DNA of 7,480 nt from Spirochaetaceae bacterium (GCA_031290405.1 JAITNO010000117.1:1-7480); one strand, 5' to 3'; counted from the first letter of the stretch, positions 1-5,620 are shown. The notes: generated by a model not told the origin, from the letters alone. Translations and numbers: made by a program.

Positions 1-57
1 TTGCGGATGGGACGCGCGGGGGGGCCTCGTCTTCAAGCTTTCTCGGCTCGGACTCTC

Positions 58-237
58 GTGGAGCGGCCTTCCGCGTACGTGGAGCGGCCTTCCGCGTACG
101 TGGAGCGGCCTTCCGCGTATATGGAACGGTCTTCCGCGTACGTGGAGCGGTCTTCCGCGTACGTGGAGCGGCCTTCCGCGTACGTGGAACGGCCTTCCGC
201 GTACGTGGAGCGGCCTTCCGCGTACGTGGAGCGGCGC
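58..237. repeat. 21-bp tandem repeat array, family A (eight units plus a half unit)
   Basis: Units start at 58, 79, 100, 121, 142, 163, 184 and 205, followed by a transitional unit at 226. Each reads GTGGA, a 7-nt linker (GCGGCCT, ACGGTCT, GCGGTCT or ACGGCCT), TCCGC, then GTAC or GTAT. Read as TCCGC-GTAC-GTGGA, the two 5-nt arms pair around a 4-nt loop, with one G-T wobble. These potential hairpins recur every 21 bp at 70, 91, 112, 133, 154, 175, 196 and 217. The copy at 112-125 (arm ATGGA) has a mismatch. The unit is open in several frames; one gives a V-E-R-P-S-A-Y heptapeptide. No start signal or recognisable domain supports translation. Function is unknown. Confidence 0.95.
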
Positions 238-377
238 TGGACGTGCGTCCAACGGCGCTGGACGTATGTCCAACGGGACTGGACGTATGTCCAACGGGAC
301 TGGACGTATGTCCAACGGGACTGGACGTATGTCCAACGGCGCTGGACGTATGTCCGGCGGGACTGGACGTGCGTCCG
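238..377. repeat. 21-bp tandem repeat array, family B (seven dyad units)
   Basis: This continues family A without a break in the 21-bp register. Each unit contains TGGAC, a GTAT or GTGC spacer and GTCCA, a perfect 5-bp inverted repeat, followed by a 7-nt linker of the form RCGG plus CGC or GAC. Dyads start at 238, 259, 280, 301, 322, 343 and 364. In the last two the right arm ends in G, not A, so the outer pair becomes a wobble. The switch from A to B falls within the linker at 231-237, so neither adjoining hairpin is broken. After 377 the periodicity dissolves into G-rich sequence. Confidence 0.95.
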
Positions 378-552
378 GCGGGGGGGCGAGGGGTGGGCAT
401 CCGCTCAGGCTGGACGCCGGAAGTTCGACGGGCTCAGGGCCGGCTGATGAAACGGTATTTTGCGCCGCGCGAGCGGCGCAGAGAGGGCCGCACGGGGAGA
501 AGGCGGGGGACGGAGGCGCGGGGGACGGGCGAAGATGCCCTCGGCTCTTTGG
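378..552. other. G-rich gene-free spacer with a perfect tetraloop hairpin
   Basis: I see no credible gene here. The plus strand is rich in G-runs: 380-386, 390-393 and 395-397 lie close together, and five further runs of three or more lie between 485 and 529. An 8-bp perfect inverted repeat, TGCGCCGC (461-468) and GCGGCGCA (473-480), encloses GCGA, a GNRA-type tetraloop on the plus strand. Neither strand has a T-run directly after the hairpin, so it is not a standard intrinsic terminator. Confidence 0.6.
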
Positions 553-756
553 TTACATGCGCTTTTTGGCGCTTGAATATGCGGTGAATTTATCACGTTT
601 GCCTATGGCGACAATTTCGATTACTTCAACGCCCTTGTCGCTTTCACGAAAAATAACACGAAGCTCCATTTTTTTGCGCTTTAATTTTCTGCATACCGCA
701 AGTTTTCCCCACAAGGGCTTTATCCACAAATATTCGCTGCGACCCGTCCAGTTCAT
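553..756 (-). pseudogene. RelE/ParE-family toxin remnant (C-terminal half)
   Basis: This frame resembles the C-terminal half of RelE/StbE-type toxins (mRNA interferases or gyrase poisons of type II toxin-antitoxin modules). The run G-K-L-A-V-C-R-K-L-K-R, then L-R-V-I-F-R, then V-E-V-I-E-I-V-A-I-G-K-R-D, then A-Y-S-S-A-K-K-R follows the family pattern: a basic 'RKLK' strand, an 'RVIF' strand, and an 'IVAIGKRD...Y' ending. The match starts near position 717. The N-terminal helices are missing, and upstream of that point the toxin-like text (L-D-G-S-Q-R-I-F-V-D-K-A-L) continues in the antitoxin frame. The ATG at 756 is probably fortuitous. About 45 residues of match against a usual 85-100, plus the frame change, argue for a dead gene. 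Family assignment is by motif memory, not a search. Confidence 0.6.
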
Positions 757-901
757 CGTAGTGCGAATTTGTCAGCATGACGCCGACAACGGTTGCGCGA
801 TTGGAAACATACACGGCATTCTTGTTCCGGCTTGCAAGTTCAAAAATCTCCACGGGCGATTTTTTTACGTCAGCAATGCTCACGGTAGGCGCATCAAACA
901 T
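644..901 (-). pseudogene. Phd/YefM-family antitoxin, truncated and fused to toxin sequence
   Basis: The 85-residue reading frame begins like a Phd/YefM antitoxin, the DNA-binding partner that neutralises a RelE-type toxin. The pattern T-V-S-I-A-D-V-K-K-S-P (residues 6-16), then N-A-V-Y-V-S-N-R (28-35), then G-V-M-L-T-N-S-H-Y-D-E (40-50) matches the family's strand-helix-strand N-terminal fold. The usual acidic C-terminal toxin-binding tail is absent. From residue 51 the text L-D-G-S-Q-R-I-F-V-D-K-A-L resembles the middle of RelE-type toxins, and after about residue 63 the frame departs from the toxin frame. The start at 901 is preceded by GAGAAG at a plausible distance, and a strong promoter lies upstream. 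The N-terminal DNA-binding part might still be made. Alternatively this is an intact but divergent short antitoxin. Confidence 0.6.
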
Positions 902-933
902 AGTTCTTCTCGATTTTTTACGGCAGGGCGCTC

Positions 934-953
934 CTAAAAACGTCGGTTTTTAG
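934..953 (-). other. Leader hairpin upstream of the toxin-antitoxin remnant
   Basis: Eight bases, CTAAAAAC (934-941), pair perfectly with GTTTTTAG (946-953) around a 4-nt loop. The element lies between the promoter at 970-997 and the antitoxin start at 901, so it would fold in the 5' leader. On the minus strand its second arm can alternatively pair with a TAAAAA run just downstream (complement of 915-920). AGGAG directly overlaps the end of the hairpin, but no standard start codon follows at a useful distance. Confidence 0.55.
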
Positions 954-969
954 AAGTGTTTCGATTCAA

Positions 970-997
970 AGCATACGGCGAGTTTGAAAAATGTCAA
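970..997 (-). promoter_or_regulatory. Sigma70-type promoter for the toxin-antitoxin remnant
   Basis: On the minus strand a consensus -35 box TTGACA (997-992) is followed after 16 bases by TATGCT (975-970), four of six matches to the -10 consensus. Transcription would start near 963 and give a leader of about 60 nt before the antitoxin start at 901. Confidence 0.6.
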
Positions 998-1020
998 TGC
1001 ACGGGCCGCCTTTTTTGTGC

Positions 1021-1076
1021 GCGAGGGCGCCGGCAAAAGGCCGGCGGCGCCGTCTGTGGCGCCGCCTAAGGCGCTA
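1021..1076. terminator. GC-rich palindrome cluster after the OmpA gene, possible terminator
   Basis: Repeated GGCGCC palindromes allow several hairpins. One is GGCGCC-GTCTGT-GGCGCC (1046-1063); another is a longer bulged stem around an AAAAG loop (1027-1050). A third, GCGCC-GCCTAA-GGCGC (1059-1074), overlaps the ompA-like stop codon and on the plus strand is followed by TATTTTT. That is intrinsic-terminator geometry for plus-strand transcription, towards the gene. Leftward transcripts from the operon would meet the same GC stems but no T-run. It may halt transcription from either side, or be a structural repeat. Its direction is uncertain. Confidence 0.4.
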
Positions 1077-2921
1077 TTTTTCGAGGATGAACTCGACGCG
1101 GCGGTTTTTCCACCAGTTGGCGCGGTCGCCGCGGTTTTTCATGACGGGATTGTTGCCGCCCATGCCGTCCGCGCTTAGACGCGCGGCGTTGACGCCGTGC
1201 CCGGCGAGCCAATCTTGGACAAAACGCGCCCGCCTGAGGGAAAGGGGGATGAGCTCCTGTTCCTCCTTCGCGGTTCCGGTTTCGCTGTTCGCGTGGCCTT
1301 CGATCCTGACCTTGTAATCGGGGAACTTTTGCAGTATTTCGGCGACGCGGCTGAGCACGCGGTCGTTGTTGTCGCGGGTGGCCTGGTCGAGGCCGCGCTT
1401 TTTATCGACGGTGTCGGCGACAAAGTCGGCGTTGTTGGCGCGAAAGATGATCGCCGGAACGCGCATTCTGAGTTTGTCGCCGTCCCTGATGATCAAAACG
1501 TCGACCTGGATTGAACCGGCGGCCTCTGAACGCTGTCCCTGCGAGTCGACGACGGTAAAGACGTAGGGGTAGTTTGTCGCGGATTCGACGAGGACGCCGT
1601 CGTCGCCTCTGCCGTTCCAGATGAACTTTTGCGGAACGTCGGCGCCGCCGCTGCGCGTCCAGAAGGGGACCTCATGGTCGTAGATGACGAAGGTCCACGA
1701 TTCAAAGGGCAGGAGGGACTGAGCGCTGAGGTTGATGTCAAGCTCGTCGCCGCTTTTGTCGCCGTCGGGGCTGAACAGGGGGGGGATGGTTGCGACGTTG
1801 AGCTTTGGGGGGAGCCCTGTGCTGATGAATGAGGGGGTTTCCGCTTGCACTGCGGCGCCGCTTGCCAGTTTAACGTCGAGGATTCCTTTGAAGACGCCTT
1901 CGGCTATGGCGCCTGCGCCGCCGGTCTTGCCGTCCCATTCGATGGTCGAAAGGGGCGCGGCACCTGCGCCTTTCCATTCCTTGACGGCCGGTGCGCCGGC
2001 GTCATGGGCGGGGACGACGGTGAAGGTCCAGCCGCTTATTTCCCGGTTCCCCCCTTCAAGGTTGGTGACAAAATGAAACGCTTCGCTCTTTGTCCGTCCG
2101 TTGGGGGCAAGCTCGGGCGCCGAACGGCCGGCCTCGGCCTGGGGGACGATGGTCTCGAAGCGTATGCCGGCGACGCCGGCGGGCGGCGACTGGTTCTCCG
2201 CACGGTCTGTGGCGGATATGGCGTAGGCATACTCGCCTTCGGGGACGGTCATGCCTTTGTCGTCTTTGCCATCCCAGACGAGGTTCGTCGGCGCGCTGTC
2301 CGCCCATTCAAAATGACGGACGGCCTTTCCCGCGTCGTCGCGTATCACGCCCGTCCATTGGTCTTCGCGGGAGCCGCTCTGCCGTATCATGATGGTCTTC
2401 TTGGCGCCGGTTCCGAAAAACTTGTCCTGCGCGGCCGGTTGCTGGACGGAGACCTGGGGCGGCGTGGTGTCAAGAACGACGCGGTAGCGCATCGTCTCTG
2501 AATAGTTGTCGTTGTCGTCCCGCGCCAGGATGTAAAAATAATAATTCCCGTCGGGCGCACGTTTCCCCTCGCTTGTCATGCCGTCCCAGCGGACGATTGG
2601 GGGAACGTCGACGCTCTGTTTGGGCTTAAAAATGCTCAAAAAGATTTCTTTATAGTTGCGGACGTTCTCGTCAATCTTTTTTGTTTCTTCGCCGGTGGAA
2701 TAGACGACGGCGCCGGCGGCATCGGTTACCATAAAACGCCATTCCTTAATGAAACGGGAATCTTTTATGGCAAAGGGGATGGCGAGTACATCCTTTTTGC
2801 CGTCGCCGTTGGGCGAAAAGTAATAAACTTCGCTCTTATTCTCCTGCGCGTTGCCGGCAACCAGAACCGAAAAAAGAACTACGGCGCAGAGGGCTTTGCC
2901 TGCGATGGCGATGTTTTTCAT
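1074..2921 (-). CDS. Secreted OmpA-family protein with FlgD-like Ig repeats
   Basis: A 615-residue envelope protein. Residues 1 to about 25 form a Sec signal peptide (basic start, hydrophobic core, cleavage likely after A-G-N-A). Four beta-sandwich segments resembling the FlgD Ig-like fold follow. Two open with Asp-rich turns (S-P-N-G-D-G at 36-41, S-P-D-G-D-K-S-G-D at 384-392), and each carries a W-D-G or W-N-G turn (112, 216, 329, 435). Residues about 488-615 are an OmpA C-terminal peptidoglycan-binding domain: I-E-G-H-A-N at 540-545, the L-S-L-R-R-A-R-F-V helix near 559, and N-R-R-V-E-F at 606-611. It probably anchors an outer-membrane assembly to the cell wall. A consensus AAGGAG lies 6 nt before the ATG. 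It sits 12 nt after the barrel gene, so the two are surely co-transcribed. The family call is firm; the specific role is unknown. Confidence 0.88.
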   Translation of the reverse strand: MKNIAIAGKALCAVVLFSVLVAGNAQENKSEVYYFSPNGDGKKDVLAIPFAIKDSRFIKEWRFMVTDAAGAVVYSTGEETKKIDENVRNYKEIFLSIFKPKQSVDVPPIVRWDGMTSEGKRAPDGNYYFYILARDDNDNYSETMRYRVVLDTTPPQVSVQQPAAQDKFFGTGAKKTIMIRQSGSREDQWTGVIRDDAGKAVRHFEWADSAPTNLVWDGKDDKGMTVPEGEYAYAISATDRAENQSPPAGVAGIRFETIVPQAEAGRSAPELAPNGRTKSEAFHFVTNLEGGNREISGWTFTVVPAHDAGAPAVKEWKGAGAAPLSTIEWDGKTGGAGAIAEGVFKGILDVKLASGAAVQAETPSFISTGLPPKLNVATIPPLFSPDGDKSGDELDINLSAQSLLPFESWTFVIYDHEVPFWTRSGGADVPQKFIWNGRGDDGVLVESATNYPYVFTVVDSQGQRSEAAGSIQVDVLIIRDGDKLRMRVPAIIFRANNADFVADTVDKKRGLDQATRDNNDRVLSRVAEILQKFPDYKVRIEGHANSETGTAKEEQELIPLSLRRARFVQDWLAGHGVNAARLSADGMGGNNPVMKNRGDRANWWKNRRVEFILEK

Positions 2922-2927
2922 GATGCG

Positions 2928-2933
2928 CTCCTT
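2928..2933 (-). promoter_or_regulatory. Ribosome-binding site of the OmpA-like gene
   Basis: AAGGAG lies immediately after the TAA stop (2936-2934) of the barrel gene and 6 nt before the ATG at 2921. The arrangement suggests translational coupling or re-initiation and fixes the start of the downstream gene. Confidence 0.85.
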
Positions 2934-3995
2934 TTATTTGTATTGAACCTCTTCGACGTCGATGACCGGCGGCATACCGTCCCGCGCGCCGAAGTTGACC
3001 GTGGCGCCGATGGCTATATGTTCGATGTTGTGATGCAGATGCTGCCAGAGGCTGTCAATTTTAACGTCGGTCTCTTCTACGCCGTCCTTCCCCAGCGCTT
3101 TGACGCCGGAAGTGTCAATCTGGAATTTGACGCCGCAGGACAGAAACGGCCAGTGCGTGCCGTACTCGTTGCTGCCCTCCCGTGCGTTAAAGTCCCAGCC
3201 CATGGAAACATAGAACATATCGGCAATCTCCGCCTGGACGCCGGCATTCAACACAAAATTGGAGAACGCGGGGAAGGATGCGTCGACCGACAGTCCCAGT
3301 TTGAGCTTGTCAAGGCTGAGCACATCCGCCGCGACGCCCGCTTTCGGTTGAAAGATGCCGGGGAAGCCGGCGCCATAGCTCAAGCTGACGCCGCCTAGCA
3401 GGTAATTGTTGAATGATTTTCCCAGATTCTGAAACACGACGCCGAAGCGGATGTTTTTAACCGGCAGGACGGCGATTTCCTTAATGCGATACCATACGCC
3501 GGCGTCCGCCGCCGCATAGAAATCGCTTGCCGCGCCGTTGAACATACCGCCCGCGGAAAGCCCCACCCCAATATAGAGGTTTTCGGTCACATCGCGGGCA
3601 AAACCGACGTGCCCTGTGACGCTGTTGCCGATGGGCAGCGCGTCGAAGTCGAGAAACACACCCCGCAAGGCCCCCGTCCAGACGCCCCAACGAGTAGGGT
3701 AGCTGGCGCCGAGGTGCAGCGCGGCCCCCGCCTTCGCGCTTGCCGTGTCCGTAAGAACCGAGACGCCGAAATCGGCGACCGGAGCCTGAAATCCGGCCGT
3801 CAGAGCGGGATTGACATTGATTGAATAGGGCCCGGCTGAAAAAAGGGGCCCCCCCGCCGCGGAATTCGCGCCGGCGGCATATGCGGGATGACCATAGAGA
3901 AACAAACTCTCGCCTCCCGGCGGCGGCGCATCATCGGCTATAATTCCCGAAACGGCTAAAATCAATAAACCAAACGCAAAAAAGGACTTTTTCAA
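2934..3995 (-). CDS. Predicted outer-membrane beta-barrel, UPF0164/FadL-like (PorV-like)
   Basis: About 353 residues. I place the start at a TTG (3995-3993) giving M-K-K-S-F-F-A-F-G-L-L-I-L, a normal Sec signal peptide. It is preceded at 7 nt by GGGGGA. The longer GTG start at 4016 overlaps the -10 box of the best promoter and lacks a ribosome-binding site. The mature protein has alternating Gly/aromatic strands throughout, an early I-N-V-N-P-A-L motif like the 'NPA' signature of FadL/PorV-type barrels, and segments such as Y-I-G-V-G-L-S-A-G-G, N-I-R-F-G-V-V-F-Q-N-L-G and F-Y-V-S-M-G-W-D-F typical of spirochaetal UPF0164 proteins. It should sit in the outer membrane as a channel or as a scaffold for the OmpA-like partner encoded 12 nt downstream. 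Its substrate is unknown. The barrel call is fairly safe; the exact family is less so. Confidence 0.75.
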   Translation of the reverse strand: MKKSFFAFGLLILAVSGIIADDAPPPGGESLFLYGHPAYAAGANSAAGGPLFSAGPYSINVNPALTAGFQAPVADFGVSVLTDTASAKAGAALHLGASYPTRWGVWTGALRGVFLDFDALPIGNSVTGHVGFARDVTENLYIGVGLSAGGMFNGAASDFYAAADAGVWYRIKEIAVLPVKNIRFGVVFQNLGKSFNNYLLGGVSLSYGAGFPGIFQPKAGVAADVLSLDKLKLGLSVDASFPAFSNFVLNAGVQAEIADMFYVSMGWDFNAREGSNEYGTHWPFLSCGVKFQIDTSGVKALGKDGVEETDVKIDSLWQHLHHNIEHIAIGATVNFGARDGMPPVIDVEEVQYK

Positions 3996-4002
3996 AAGCG
4001 CA

Positions 4003-4008
4003 TCCCCC
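4003..4008 (-). promoter_or_regulatory. Start-deciding ribosome-binding site for the barrel gene
   Basis: GGGGGA, 7 nt before TTG (3995), is the only Shine-Dalgarno-like sequence near the 5' end of the barrel gene. With the promoter at 4015-4043, the transcript would begin near 4008, giving a very short leader. This supports the TTG start over GTG at 4016. Confidence 0.45.
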
Positions 4009-4014
4009 GCATTC

Positions 4015-4043
4015 ACTATACACGCCCGCCCATCTTAATGCAA
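4015..4043 (-). promoter_or_regulatory. Sigma70-type promoter of the barrel/OmpA operon
   Basis: On the minus strand TTGCAT (4043-4038) is followed after 17 bases by TATAGT (4020-4015), an optimally spaced -35/-10 pair with four of six and five of six consensus matches. Transcription would begin near 4008, between uxaC and the barrel gene, so the operon can be expressed independently of uxaC. Confidence 0.6.
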
Positions 4044-4083
4044 CCGGCGCCACGGGCGACAGGCGGCGGATTTGGTTGATAAA

Positions 4084-4114
4084 TGCGTCAAGTCCTAAAA
4101 CAGGTTGCGTCAAG
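4084..4114 (-). repeat. Two 9-bp direct repeats upstream of the envelope-operon promoter
   Basis: CTTGACGCA occurs twice on the minus strand, at 4114-4106 and 4092-4084, exactly 22 bp apart (two helical turns). The sites lie 41 bp or more upstream of the -35 box, a position suited to an activator. Each also contains TTGACG, a -35-like hexamer, but no -10 box follows at 16-18 bp. The first copy begins two bases after the uxaC stop codon. Confidence 0.5.
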
Positions 4115-4115
4115 C

Positions 4116-5531
4116 CTATGCCCCGCGCCGCTCCCCACGGCAAAAATAGGTTAAGGCGTTGCCGAACGAGACGTCCCGAACGAGGCCGCTTAAAAAGGCG
4201 AAGTCCGAAGGGATTTCGCCCTCCTCAGCCCAAGCGCCGATCATATTGCAGAGGATTCTTCTAAAATACTCGTGGCGCGGGTAGGAGAGGAAGCTCCGAG
4301 AGTCCGTCGTCATGCCGACAAAACGGGAAAGGAGCCCCGTGTTTGCCAGCGTTTTAAGCTGCGCCTCCATGCCGTCCCGGCTGTCGAGGAACCACCACGC
4401 AGAGCCAAGCTGAATCTTACCGGCAAGGCCGCCCTGGAAAGAACCGGCGAGCACGGACAGCGGATACATATCCTTAGGATTAAGACCGTAGAGAATAGTC
4501 TTGGGCAACCCGCCGCGTCCGTCGATCGCGCCCAGCAGGAGAGCCAACTTCGAGACGACCCGATCGTCTCCCATGGCGTCGTAGCCGGAGTTCGCGCCCA
4601 GCGCCGCGGCCATGCGCGCATTCACCGAACGCATCGCGCCGATGTGGAGCTGCATCGCCCAGCCGCGCTCCCTATACTCGCCTGAAAGAAAGCGGAGGAC
4701 GAAGGACTTAAACGAGTCGACTTCACGTTCAGGCGGCATTCTGCCGGAAAGACGGCGGTCAAAGACGGCGGCAAGCCCCCTTTCCCACGTTACCCAGCTG
4801 TGAGGCTCCTCGAAGAACACCGCCGGAATGTCGTGGTCGCTCGCCATGCAGCCGGCGCGGTCAAATCTTTCGACGCTCGCCGAAAGCGACGCCAAAAAGT
4901 CGTCAAAAGAGCCAATGTTGACGCCCGACGCCCCACCCAACAAGGCCAGATACTCGATAAAATCGTCTTTTTCTATACCGAGGGCCCTGTCGGGACGGAA
5001 AGAAGGCACAACCTTCGTCGGCGCCGCGCCGGCCATCTTATGAAACCGCAGATCGTCGGCGGGATCGTCGGTCGTTCCCACGGCGAATACGTTGAACTTT
5101 TTGAAGAGCGCCGACACAGGGAGGGTTTTTAACGCCGCGTTTGCCGCCTCCCAGACGCTTTTCGCGTTCTCCGCGCACAAGGGCTCGTCAAAACCAAAGC
5201 AACGGCGCAGTTCAAGGTGCGTCCAATGGTACAGCGGATTCCCGACAAGGCGCGGCACCGTCCCCGCCCAGGCAAAAAACTTTTCGACGGGCTCCGCGCC
5301 GCCCGTGATGAACGCCTCATCCACGCCGTTCGCCCGCATCGCGCGCCACTTATAGTGATCGCCTGAAAGCCACAGCTCGGAAAGGTCGTCGAAACGCTTA
5401 TCTTCCGCGATGTCCCGCGGATTTAAGTGACAGTGATAGTCAAAAAGAGGCTCCGCCGCCGCCGCCTCATGGTAAAGCCGCCGCGCGCACGCCGTGGAAA
5501 GCAAAAAATCATCGTCGATAAACTTTTTCAT
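4116..5531 (-). CDS. uxaC: Glucuronate isomerase (uronate isomerase)
   Basis: A complete 471-residue UxaC (EC 5.3.1.12), close to the usual length of about 470. It converts D-glucuronate to D-fructuronate and D-galacturonate to D-tagaturonate in the cytoplasm, the first step of hexuronate catabolism. It belongs to the amidohydrolase superfamily. The metal-binding HxH motif is D-Y-H-C-H-L (His33, His35). Other hallmarks are the G-D-H-Y-K-W-R-A-M-R block near 57-66, N-P-L-Y-H-W-T-H-L-E-L-R-R, W-A-M-Q-L-H-I-G and T-T-D-S-R-S-F, with the catalytic-type Asp at about 410. The N-terminus aligns well with known UxaC proteins, which supports the ATG at 5531 although no good Shine-Dalgarno sequence precedes it. 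It stands alone: no other uronate genes are in the window. In a gut symbiont it fits use of xylan or pectin side chains. Confidence 0.97.
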   Translation of the reverse strand: MKKFIDDDFLLSTACARRLYHEAAAAEPLFDYHCHLNPRDIAEDKRFDDLSELWLSGDHYKWRAMRANGVDEAFITGGAEPVEKFFAWAGTVPRLVGNPLYHWTHLELRRCFGFDEPLCAENAKSVWEAANAALKTLPVSALFKKFNVFAVGTTDDPADDLRFHKMAGAAPTKVVPSFRPDRALGIEKDDFIEYLALLGGASGVNIGSFDDFLASLSASVERFDRAGCMASDHDIPAVFFEEPHSWVTWERGLAAVFDRRLSGRMPPEREVDSFKSFVLRFLSGEYRERGWAMQLHIGAMRSVNARMAAALGANSGYDAMGDDRVVSKLALLLGAIDGRGGLPKTILYGLNPKDMYPLSVLAGSFQGGLAGKIQLGSAWWFLDSRDGMEAQLKTLANTGLLSRFVGMTTDSRSFLSYPRHEYFRRILCNMIGAWAEEGEIPSDFAFLSGLVRDVSFGNALTYFCRGERRGA

Positions 5532-5560
5532 GCTGCAATTGTCGGCATCATCCGCGATAA

Positions 5561-5595
5561 GCTATACAAACGGAAGGATGATTCAAATGCATTTG
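5561..5595 (-). promoter_or_regulatory. Candidate uxaC promoter with a 12-bp palindrome
   Basis: CAAATGCATTTG (5584-5595) is a perfect 12-bp palindrome, 53-64 bp upstream of the uxaC start. Downstream on the minus strand lies TATAGC (5566-5561), a plausible -10 box. A matching -35 is weak: CATTTG within the palindrome is 17 bp away, and TTGAAT (5586-5581) is 14 bp from TATAGC or 16 bp from the poorer TAGCTT. A palindrome over the -35 region is consistent with a dimeric repressor operator, but no regulator gene is in the window. Confidence 0.35.
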
Positions 5596-5620
5596 GACAA
5601 TTTTTTCTCCTGCTCCTCCC

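Noticed and set aside
58..377. CRISPR array
   Set aside because: The repeats are contiguous 21-bp units with no unique spacers, and the 7-nt and 4-nt segments between arms are themselves repeated. No cas genes are present.
461..480. Intrinsic terminator with a GCGA tetraloop
   Set aside because: The stem is perfect, but the flanks are G-rich on one side and A-rich (minus strand) on the other. No U-tract follows in either direction.
266..937. Plus-strand frame of 223 residues starting with M-S-N-G-T-G-R repeats
   Set aside because: It is a by-product of the stop-free 21-bp array and then runs antisense through the toxin-antitoxin remnant. It shows no domain and no ribosome-binding site.
1845..2501. 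Plus-strand frame of 218 residues antisense to the OmpA-like gene
   Set aside because: It is a long open frame caused by high GC content opposite a well-supported gene. It has no family resemblance, and the same applies to the other plus-strand frames across 984-7436.
3931..4143. Small minus-strand gene between uxaC and the barrel gene
   Set aside because: It overlaps the end of uxaC and the signal-peptide region of the barrel gene in a different frame, and spans the promoter. It shows no recognisable motif.
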